From an uncultured Bacteroidales bacterium (GTDB taxonomy: Bacteria; Bacteroidota; Bacteroidia; Bacteroidales; UBA932): DNA of 8,295 nt. The position numbers were made by a program, and so were the translations under genes. The notes below the pieces were generated by a model. That model was not told where the DNA came from and did no database searches. It saw only the letters and a list, made by a program, of their open reading frames with translations. The DNA is taken from NCBI GenBank assembly GCA_937899055.1, contig CALBPX010000129.1:1-8295 (forward strand), in the 5' to 3' direction. Below are positions 1-5,508 of the stretch, piece after piece. Position 1 is the first letter of the stretch. Every line of letters starts with the position of its first letter.

Positions 1-46
1 CAAAACCTCTCAAACCGCTCGGCGCAAGTTGTCCACTTTGGTTTGA

Positions 47-232
47 CGACGGACAGTCAACGACCCGCTCTCCCAGCAAAGGGCTGAAGCCGTTGTTAAG
101 GCTCTTGAAGGCCTGGGCGTGGATCCCTTCAACCTACGCGCCGTAGGCAAGGGAAGCCACGAGCCGGTTGCCGACAACTCAACCGAGGCTGGAAGGGCAA
201 AGAACCGCCGCGTAGAATTCATAAAGAAGTAA
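47..232 (+). CDS. OmpA-family C-terminal (peptidoglycan-binding) domain protein, 3' fragment
   Basis: This is the end of an OmpA-like protein, whose C-terminal domain anchors the outer membrane to peptidoglycan. The visible residues run from VNDPLSQQRAEAVVKAL through LRAVGKGSHEPVADNST to AKNRRVEF and end IKK-TAA. That series (LSxxRA, AVGxGxxxPVADN, NRRVE) is the classic second half of the domain, and the gene stops at the normal place. The upstream half is missing. In this frame a TGA lies at 44-46, and the codons before about position 53 do not encode the expected GHTD motif. Frame 1 of the same stretch reads on to TDS at 49-57, so loss of two bases near 57-58 (GTGT to GT) would join the frames. 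A sequencing or assembly error near the window edge, or a genuine pseudogene, are both possible. The family call is secure; the state of the gene is not. Confidence 0.72.
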   Translation, partial: RRTVNDPLSQQRAEAVVKALEGLGVDPFNLRAVGKGSHEPVADNSTEAGRAKNRRVEFIKK

Positions 233-239
233 TTTGAAT

Positions 240-260
240 AGCAGTGGCCTGACTACTGCT
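240..260. terminator. Bidirectional terminator-like hairpin between convergent genes
   Basis: Arms AGCAGT (240-245) and ACTGCT (255-260) are perfectly complementary. In plus-strand RNA two more pairs (a G-U and a G-C) can form inside, leaving a five-base loop at 248-252. The hairpin lies between the converging OmpA-like gene (stop 230-232) and dinB (stop 253-255) and includes the dinB stop codon. U-rich tails are weak on both sides, so termination is inferred from position and pairing only. Confidence 0.4.
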
Positions 261-1434
261 TCTTGTAGGCCAGGGTGCGGGGATCTTCATTCTGCTCCCT
301 GGCTTTGTCGTATTCCTGGTCCCACTTGCGGTAATATTCTATCTTAGGGTCTTCAAAAAGAGTCATCTGTTCAGCTGCATTGCGAGTAAGACGAGATACT
401 CCAAGCCCCACCTGCCTGAGCGGAGTCTCTCCGTCCCATACTTCAGGCAGCATCCTGCGGGCTTCGTTCAGAATAAGGGCGGTAATATCCGTAGGCTGGC
501 TGAGGGTGCACTGCTTCTGGCTGACGGTAAAGTCATTGCGCTTGACAAACATGGAAACGCAGGAGGCCTTGAACTTGTCTTTCCTTATTCGGTGAGCTAC
601 AATGCAGGCCACCTTGAAAAGGACACGGTCTATGTCCTGAGGGTCGGTGAGGTCTTTGGGAAAAGTTCTCTCCGCACTGTAGCTTTTGGCATCAGGATGC
701 TCGGTTTCAACTGGAGAGTCATCTATTCCGTTGGCCGTATCGTGAAGCTGTCTGGCCCCCCTTTCCCCTACGATGCGTGTCAGGTAGGAAATATCTGTTA
801 CTGCCAGCTGGCCTATGGTCTTGATGCCGTAGGAAAGAAGTTTCTCCTCTGTCCTACTGCCAACCCAGAGAAGGTCCCGCACTCCAAGAGTCCACATCTT
901 GTCCCTGACCTCGCTGAGCCAAAGCGTATGAACCTTGTCCGGTTTCTCAAAATCCGACGCCATCTTGGCCAGCAGCTTGTTGGAGCCGACCCCCACGTTG
1001 ACCGTAAAACCCAGTTCCTGCTTGACTTGCTCCCTGAGACGGTTCGCTGTCTCCACCGGGTCTTTGCCAAAAAGGCGGAAAGTCATGTCCAGGAAACACT
1101 CGTCTATGGAAAACTGCTCAAGCACCGGAGAATAGGTGCGGCATATATCAATGAAACCATGCGAGCACCTGCCATACCAATCCCAGTCTCCGCTCACTAT
1201 AACAAGTGAGGGGCATTTCCTCAGAGCCATGGATACGGGAGTGGCGGTCTTGATTCCCAGCTTCTTGGCAGGAATGGACGCGGCGGTGATTATGCTCCTT
1301 CTGTCAGATGGGTTGCCGCTGACAACGGAAGGAATGGTCCGGATATCCTGCTTTGCGCCTTCATTCAACAACTTTACGGCAGTCCAGCTCAGGAATGCGG
1401 AATTCACGTCTATATGAAACACCACACGCTTCAT
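253..1434 (-). CDS. dinB: Y-family DNA polymerase, DNA polymerase IV / DinB type
   Basis: This is a 393-residue translesion polymerase that copies past damaged bases with low fidelity. The palm carries HIDVNSAF (residues 7-14, metal ligand D9, F14 at the steric-gate position) and SIDE (109-112, catalytic D111 and E112). The thumb contains GVGSNKLLAKMASD (148-161), and the little-finger domain spans about 245-350. A sliding-clamp motif QMTLF lies at 356-360. The second acidic residue of the first motif is N11, as in the DxNS variants of the family. About 33 charged residues (361-393) follow the clamp motif, whereas in E. coli DinB the motif sits at the extreme C-terminus. The ATG directly abuts the stop of the upstream ABC transporter (1435-1437), and no promoter consensus was seen inside that gene's 3' end. 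The polymerase is therefore probably expressed as the last gene of the kinase-peptidase-PqqD-ABC operon. No key catalytic residue is missing. Confidence 0.93.
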   Translation of the reverse strand: MKRVVFHIDVNSAFLSWTAVKLLNEGAKQDIRTIPSVVSGNPSDRRSIITAASIPAKKLGIKTATPVSMALRKCPSLVIVSGDWDWYGRCSHGFIDICRTYSPVLEQFSIDECFLDMTFRLFGKDPVETANRLREQVKQELGFTVNVGVGSNKLLAKMASDFEKPDKVHTLWLSEVRDKMWTLGVRDLLWVGSRTEEKLLSYGIKTIGQLAVTDISYLTRIVGERGARQLHDTANGIDDSPVETEHPDAKSYSAERTFPKDLTDPQDIDRVLFKVACIVAHRIRKDKFKASCVSMFVKRNDFTVSQKQCTLSQPTDITALILNEARRMLPEVWDGETPLRQVGLGVSRLTRNAAEQMTLFEDPKIEYYRKWDQEYDKAREQNEDPRTLAYKKQ

Positions 1435-3096
1435 CTAGAACCTGAGTACGTTGTCGGCAAAGGAAGCTACGGCTTCTCTGTGAGAGATGAAGATTATTGT
1501 CTTTTCTCCGCGATATGTATTGCAGATATTCTCCAAAAGACTGTGTTCAGTCTGACTGTCAAGGGCGGATGTGGCTTCATCAAGAAGGAGCACTCCGCCT
1601 TTTTTCAGCAGTGCACGGGCAATGGCAATCCTCTGGCACTGGCCTTCTGAAAGCCCGCTGCCGTCTTCGCCGCAAGGAGTGTTGAGCCCATTTGGAAGGT
1701 CAAAGACAAAGCCCGCCTCAGCAATTTCCAGAACTCTCTTCATTGTATCTTCATCTGCCTGAGAATCAACAAGATGTAAATTCTCGGCGATAGTGCCGGA
1801 CAAAAGCGTATTGCCCTGGGGCACATACATGAAGTTCTCTCTGGTTGAAGCGGAAATCTCTACGGTTGAAAGAGCTCCGCCCGCTTTTTTCTTGCCGGTG
1901 AGGGTTGCCGTTCCGGCAGTAGGATGCAGAAGCCCCATTATTATCTTCAGCAGTGTGCTCTTTCCGGCTCCGGTAGCCCCCATAATTGCCGTCAGGCTAC
2001 CGGATGGAAACTCGCAGGAAAAATCTTTCAGCACATATTCTCCGGTATCCGGATAGTGGAAATCTATACCGGAAAGCCTGATAGCTGGAGCACCCTCAAA
2101 GACAGTGCTTTCCTGCTTCTTTTCAAGCACAAGGTCAGTAATCTCAGAAAGCCTTTCCACGGAGGTTACTGCATGTATGAATGCGGGTATTGCATGTCCG
2201 ATATTGGATATGGGCCGCTGAACCTGACCTACAAGCTGGAGCATGGCTGTCATCATACCGTAGGTAACGGTTCCTGCATCTATTCCAAACACTCCCCAGA
2301 AGAATGTAGCGGCATAACCGCCCATGAAGCCAACGGCCATGAACCCTCTGGCTATTACATTGTAAACAAGGCGCTTGCGGGTAAGGCTCTCTATCTCGTC
2401 CTGAATAGAATCCAGCTGCCCCGTAACCTTGGACGGGCCAAACAGCATCAGAACCAAAGACCTCAGACGCAGGTTGTCCTGGAAAACCTGCTGGGCCCGG
2501 CTGTCGTTTCGGCGAATCTCGTTGGTAAGGCTGCGCAGCCGGCGGAAGAAGAGCCTGGAACCTACTATGGCAACTATCATCAGGGCTATGACCATCCAAA
2601 TAAGGCCGGGAGCCAGAATAATTGCATAGACAGAGGCAGCTACAAGCTGGCAGAGAGTAACCATGACTTCAGGAACCCTTACGCAGATAAGCTCAGTAAC
2701 AACCCTGATGTCTTCCTCCAGACGGTTGACCACATCGGCGCTGTGGAAAGTTTCCTTTCCATTCCAGACCGTATTTATGATATGGGCAAAATGATTGCGG
2801 CGCAGAAGATTCTGGGTCTTTACCAGATTCATCTTCTCCCACCATGCGGCAAAGAGCCTCAGCAGAATCTGCAGAACCATAACTCCGGCCATCAGCCACA
2901 CATAAGCCCAGATGGAACCGGACCTGACCTTGGTGGCAACATCAACCAAAGCCTTGCTGGTCCAGACAAAAGACAGCGATACGGCTACCTGTACAAAGCC
3001 TATGAGGATACTCACAAGAATCCTCATCCTTGCAGGACGGCTGAGTTTCAGCGCATACCTGAGGCAATATACAACGCTTTTGGACTTGCCGCTCAT
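1435..3096 (-). CDS. ABC exporter half-transporter (membrane domain fused to ATPase)
   Basis: This is a 553-residue type IV (exporter-fold) half-transporter that should act as a homodimer in the inner membrane. Six hydrophobic segments can be placed at about 26-47, 63-83, 143-161, 163-183, 249-271 and 276-292. The ATPase follows, with Walker A GATGAGKST (373-381), Q-loop Q427 in YVPQGN, signature LSEGQ (482-486, Glu for the usual Gly), Walker B VLLLDE (502-507), D-loop SALD and H-loop H539. The N-terminus has no C39 peptidase domain, so any leader removal must be done by another protein; a peptidase is encoded two genes upstream. I chose the ATG at 3096-3094, five bases past the pqqD stop. 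The longer reading to 3141 begins with TTG and would overlap pqqD by 41 bases. Substrate is not readable from sequence. Context (PqqD, peptidase, kinase) suggests a peptide, while lipid or drug export remains possible. Confidence 0.9.
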   Translation of the reverse strand: MSGKSKSVVYCLRYALKLSRPARMRILVSILIGFVQVAVSLSFVWTSKALVDVATKVRSGSIWAYVWLMAGVMVLQILLRLFAAWWEKMNLVKTQNLLRRNHFAHIINTVWNGKETFHSADVVNRLEEDIRVVTELICVRVPEVMVTLCQLVAASVYAIILAPGLIWMVIALMIVAIVGSRLFFRRLRSLTNEIRRNDSRAQQVFQDNLRLRSLVLMLFGPSKVTGQLDSIQDEIESLTRKRLVYNVIARGFMAVGFMGGYAATFFWGVFGIDAGTVTYGMMTAMLQLVGQVQRPISNIGHAIPAFIHAVTSVERLSEITDLVLEKKQESTVFEGAPAIRLSGIDFHYPDTGEYVLKDFSCEFPSGSLTAIMGATGAGKSTLLKIIMGLLHPTAGTATLTGKKKAGGALSTVEISASTRENFMYVPQGNTLLSGTIAENLHLVDSQADEDTMKRVLEIAEAGFVFDLPNGLNTPCGEDGSGLSEGQCQRIAIARALLKKGGVLLLDEATSALDSQTEHSLLENICNTYRGEKTIIFISHREAVASFADNVLRF

Positions 3097-3100
3097 CTTC

Positions 3101-3370
3101 TCAGTCCTCCAGAAGGCCGGTTTCCTTCCAAGCCTCCGCAAGTTTTATGGAATCTGCCAGAGCCGTTTCTTTGGAAACTTCATATTTTCCGGTCAGAAGT
3201 TCAGCCATCATCTCTGTGTCAAACTCCTTGTCCTTGAGGCTGTCCCAAAGGAAGGCGGCTGTTTCGTTGAGAGAAACTATCTTGTTGAAATTCACTCTCT
3301 CCAGACCTTCGCCGTTAACTACATATTCGCCCAGGAGCTGCCTGAGTACAAAACCTTTCTTAATTCTCAT
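3101..3370 (-). CDS. PqqD-like peptide chaperone (RiPP recognition element)
   Basis: This is an 89-residue protein of the PqqD superfamily. These small winged-helix proteins bind the leader segment of ribosomally made peptides and present it to modifying enzymes. The family pattern is visible: an N-terminal beta-hairpin region (FVLRQLLGEYVVNGEG, residues 7-22), then VSLNETAAFLWDSL (32-45) with the conserved L34-N35, then a helical half resembling the usual 'ELL..Y.V....A..D...L' pattern, ending GLLED. The length matches stand-alone family members. It lies 18 bases after the peptidase gene and its stop is four bases before the ABC transporter ATG, so the three are surely co-transcribed. No radical-SAM enzyme, cyclase or nucleotidyltransferase accompanies it here. 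The bound peptide is unknown. The superfamily call is strong; the leader-binding role is inferred from the family. Confidence 0.82.
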   Translation of the reverse strand: MRIKKGFVLRQLLGEYVVNGEGLERVNFNKIVSLNETAAFLWDSLKDKEFDTEMMAELLTGKYEVSKETALADSIKLAEAWKETGLLED

Positions 3371-3383
3371 ATCTGTAAATTGT

Positions 3384-3396
3384 TTGTATCATACAA
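3384..3396. repeat. 13-bp palindrome at the peptidase-pqqD junction
   Basis: TTGTAT and ATACAA flank a single central C, forming a perfect inverted repeat. It overlaps the stop codon of the peptidase gene (3389-3391) and lies 14 bases upstream of the pqqD start. No Bacteroidota promoter element is next to it. It could be an internal operator, or chance in an AT-rich junction. Confidence 0.35.
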
Positions 3397-3823
3397 TATG
3401 CCGCCAAATTCTGCGGTAAAAGGCCAGAAGATATCTTCTGACGGGGAGCAAAAACCGCCAAAGACGGCCTTTGCCCGGCTTTACGGCCCTGCGGCCGTCA
3501 CGCAAAATTACAACAACCGTTCCCAGCACATCATCCTTTTGGCAGCTTTCGGTACCTCGGACATTGCCGTCGCCCATAAGTGTCAGGGCATCGCCTTCCT
3601 GTTTAATTACCCTGTGCAGGACAAACCGTTCTCCCGCCCTGGCAAGAACTATGTCCCCTACGGAAACGGTGTCCGATTTTCGGAGTACCACATTATCCTT
3701 TTCCTGACGTATGAAGGGCAGCATACTGTTGCCCTTGGGGCGTAATTCCACCTCCCTGCCTTCCGCCAGAAGCTCCCCTATCTGAGGAATCAGGATATCG
3801 TTGGGTATGACCTTCTTATTCAT
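3389..3823 (-). CDS. S24/S26-family peptidase, Ser-His (S26B signal-peptidase-like) type
   Basis: This is a 144-residue protein with the signal-peptidase core fold. GNSMLPFI (residues 31-38) supplies the nucleophile S33, and SVGDIVLA (54-61) matches the second conserved box. In RFVLHRVI (66-73) H70 stands where type I signal peptidases carry the catalytic lysine. MGDGN (83-87) matches the GDxN box with D85. Ser-His-Asp is the arrangement of S26B enzymes such as SipW and the eukaryotic/archaeal signal peptidases. Unlike those, there is no N-terminal membrane anchor. The C-terminus (121-142) is aromatic and strongly basic and could be a peripheral membrane contact. The start overlaps the kinase stop by eight bases (3816-3823), implying translational coupling. 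A role in cutting a peptide recognised by PqqD before export by the ABC transporter is inference. A LexA-like regulator is unlikely because no DNA-binding domain is present. Confidence 0.78.
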   Translation of the reverse strand: MNKKVIPNDILIPQIGELLAEGREVELRPKGNSMLPFIRQEKDNVVLRKSDTVSVGDIVLARAGERFVLHRVIKQEGDALTLMGDGNVRGTESCQKDDVLGTVVVILRDGRRAVKPGKGRLWRFLLPVRRYLLAFYRRIWRHIV

Positions 3824-4691
3824 AAATTGCCGAGTAACTCAATCTTGCAGCATCCGCATCCGGCAGGCAGTCCAGATGGAAACAGGGAACCGCAGCGGCC
3901 ACCTTGCTCAAAGACTCGTGCAGCCCGTCCGCCACCTTGCGTTCCGGCCTGTAGGCAGAAACCGAAGGGTAGAGGCAGGCATAGGCCTTTACGCCCCTCA
4001 GCCTGTCTATCTTGTTGAAGGGAGCCTGACTGAGCCTTACCACTGCGGCCAAAGGAAACTCCAAATTCCTGTAGCAAGGGGTTTTACCGCTCCACGGAGA
4101 GCCGCATATCAGAATCTGCCCATTGCCAAGGCAGCGGATTATGGGGTTATCGTCGTTCAGAAGTTCCGTGCCCTCTATGTTCTCAAGCCACAGCCGGGTA
4201 TGGGTGCTCTTTCCGGTTCCGCTCTTGCCAAGAAAAGCCGCCGCCTTTCCGTCTTTGATTACCACAGATGCATGAACCTCAAGACAACCCAGCGTAGAAG
4301 TCCTCAAGGCGTAGAGCAACATCATTACATTGTTAACCGTAAAAACTCCCTGACGGCCTTCGGTTATCATAAACTCCACATCCGAAAAATCCGGAGAACT
4401 TACACAGATTCCGCTGGTGGGAGCATCATGCTGCGGAGCCATGGTAAAGTACCACTTGCCGTTTTCTGCCTTTCCGATTGTAATCCGGGGAAAGCCCTCA
4501 TCGCCAGAAACCAACTGAGGTTCAGGTTCTTTCTCAGCAATAAAAGCCACCTGACGGAATTGTATTACAGGCTCCTCGGAAGGAGTGCTGATTTGAAACG
4601 GAGCAAGATTGATGAATTTGTCAAAGGAAGCGTCTTTTGCCAACTCCAGAGAAACAACATATCCCGCTATCTGGTAGTATCTTTTGCCCAT
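3816..4691 (-). CDS. HPr kinase/PEPCK-fold (HprK-related) kinase
   Basis: This is a 291-residue P-loop kinase of the HPr kinase/PEP-carboxykinase fold. The catalytic half shows LEVHASVV (137-144), the P-loop GKSGTGKST (155-163) followed by HTR (164-166), LLNDDNPII (177-185) with the acidic pair D180-D181 expected to bind metal, and GSPWSGKT (197-204), a box typical of this HprK-related group. Residues 1-110 form a separate N-terminal region that I do not recognise. True HprK phosphorylates HPr, but no sugar phosphotransferase gene is nearby. Relatives in lasso-peptide clusters (the paeninodin kinase) phosphorylate the precursor peptide, and other HprK-related kinases occur in cassettes with PqqD-like proteins. 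This is the first gene of the operon, with its own consensus promoter at 4725-4756 and a predicted leader of about 27 bases. The fold is confident; the substrate is unknown. Confidence 0.82.
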   Translation of the reverse strand: MGKRYYQIAGYVVSLELAKDASFDKFINLAPFQISTPSEEPVIQFRQVAFIAEKEPEPQLVSGDEGFPRITIGKAENGKWYFTMAPQHDAPTSGICVSSPDFSDVEFMITEGRQGVFTVNNVMMLLYALRTSTLGCLEVHASVVIKDGKAAAFLGKSGTGKSTHTRLWLENIEGTELLNDDNPIIRCLGNGQILICGSPWSGKTPCYRNLEFPLAAVVRLSQAPFNKIDRLRGVKAYACLYPSVSAYRPERKVADGLHESLSKVAAAVPCFHLDCLPDADAARLSYSAIYE

Positions 4692-4705
4692 GGTGAATCT
4701 GTTTC

Positions 4706-4738
4706 TTAATCATTAAAACATCGCCAAAATTAATCATT
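4706..4738. repeat. Direct repeat TTAATCATT, candidate operator
   Basis: TTAATCATT occurs at 4706-4714 and again at 4730-4738, 24 bp apart. The distal copy overlaps the -7 box and spacer of the kinase-operon promoter and the proximal copy lies in the predicted leader. The placement suits a repressor site, but the stretch is AT-rich and chance is not excluded. Confidence 0.35.
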
Positions 4739-4756
4739 TAACCGCTATTTCACAAA
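4725..4756 (-). promoter_or_regulatory. Bacteroidota-type promoter for the kinase-peptidase-pqqD-ABC-dinB operon
   Basis: Read on the minus strand, a -33 element TTTG (plus 4753-4756) is followed by exactly 20 bases and the -7 element TAATTTTG (plus 4725-4732). This is a full match to TTTG-N20-TAnnTTTG, the primary sigma-factor promoter of Bacteroidota. Transcription should begin near 4718, about 27 bases before the kinase ATG. Confidence 0.75.
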
Positions 4757-4763
4757 ATACCGA

Positions 4764-4795
4764 TTTGCCTTTTCACTCAGCTTGCACTATCTTTG
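4764..4795 (+). promoter_or_regulatory. Bacteroidota-type promoter for the lipoprotein-trkA unit
   Basis: A -33 TTTG (4764-4767), a 20-base spacer and the -7 box TATCTTTG (4788-4795) match the Bacteroidota consensus in full. Transcription should start near 4802, leaving a short A-rich leader before the ATG at 4818. The -33 boxes of this and the opposing promoter are only seven bases apart. Confidence 0.78.
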
Positions 4796-4817
4796 CTTTT
4801 TGAATAAAAAAATCCGT

Positions 4818-5495
4818 ATGAACAAAATTGCTTTAATCTTTGTTGCAGCAGCGGTTCTGGGAATTGTGATTGCTCTTGTAGCGGGCTGTGGTTTCAGGGC
4901 AAAAACACCTAAGACCAAGTCTGTTGACAAGCCGGACGACACATTGGCAATTCCTCTGGAAGGTATCGGCGACACCTTAATAAAATTCAGCTTTGAATCC
5001 TACACCTTGCCAAAGTGGTCCAACTCAGAAGTTTACCGGATAAGCAGAAGCGAGTCAGGCTCTTATGTCTATATCTGCAAAAAAGGAAACCTGTTTGCCA
5101 AAAGCATGGGCTATTTTGACGGAGAATTCATTTATCCGGATTTTGACAAACTGATTGCCGACCTCCGCCTCAACAGCTACGGATACACTCCGTTTGAAGA
5201 TGAAGACAAGCTGAGAGACAGATGGATGATAGAAATCAAATACAAAGACGGGCACAGTATATCCATAGTCAAATACCTCGATTCGGAAGTTCAGGACTCT
5301 GACAATGCCGTCATGGAAGGGGTAAGAAAGCTCTTTGCAAAGCTTCTGGACGAAATGAAAAAACGGGATATCAGATGCCAATCATCACGTCATACCTACG
5401 ATGCCAACGGTAAACTCACCCAGAGGATAGATTACACGGCAGACGGCATAGTCCATGGCGGATGGGACGCCGATAATCCGCTTGCAACCTTCTAA
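4818..5495 (+). CDS. Hypothetical lipoprotein
   Basis: This is a 225-residue predicted lipoprotein of unrecognised family. The N-terminus has one lysine (K3), a long hydrophobic stretch (residues 4-22) and the lipobox VAGC with C24 as the lipidated cysteine. Residues after the cysteine (GFRAKTPK) are basic and lack the acidic run that sends Bacteroidota lipoproteins to the cell surface, so a periplasm-facing position is more likely. The mature part is hydrophilic and rich in charged and aromatic residues. Near the C-terminus, YDANGKLTQRIDYTADG (194-210) resembles a degenerate YD- or MORN-like turn repeat. I chose the ATG at 4818. An upstream in-frame TTG at 4782 would lie before the predicted transcription start and inside the promoter. 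The gene ends 13 bases before trkA and is probably co-transcribed with it. No function can be assigned. Confidence 0.8.
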   Translation: MNKIALIFVAAAVLGIVIALVAGCGFRAKTPKTKSVDKPDDTLAIPLEGIGDTLIKFSFESYTLPKWSNSEVYRISRSESGSYVYICKKGNLFAKSMGYFDGEFIYPDFDKLIADLRLNSYGYTPFEDEDKLRDRWMIEIKYKDGHSISIVKYLDSEVQDSDNAVMEGVRKLFAKLLDEMKKRDIRCQSSRHTYDANGKLTQRIDYTADGIVHGGWDADNPLATF

Positions 5496-5508
5496 ACCCA
5501 AGTAAGTT

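Noticed and set aside
3097..3141. Longer N-terminus for the ABC transporter
   Set aside because: It would begin with TTG and overlap pqqD by 41 bases. The ATG at 3096 lies five bases after the pqqD stop and gives a normal exporter N-terminus.
1924..3237. Open plus-strand frame of about 437 codons opposite the ABC transporter
   Set aside because: It lies entirely antisense to well-supported genes (the ABC transporter and part of pqqD), its product is low-complexity and matches no family, and no promoter consensus precedes it. It is a codon-bias shadow.
2912..3745. Open plus-strand frame of about 277 codons opposite the peptidase, pqqD and the ABC start
   Set aside because: It crosses three minus-strand genes that all have recognisable family motifs, and has no recognisable product of its own.
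3801..4709. Open plus-strand frame of about 302 codons opposite the HprK-like kinase
   Set aside because: Antisense to a gene with clear catalytic motifs; the translation is basic and shows no domain.
4782..4817. Upstream TTG start for the lipoprotein
   Set aside because: It lies within the promoter, before the predicted transcription start, and adds residues in front of an otherwise normal signal peptide.
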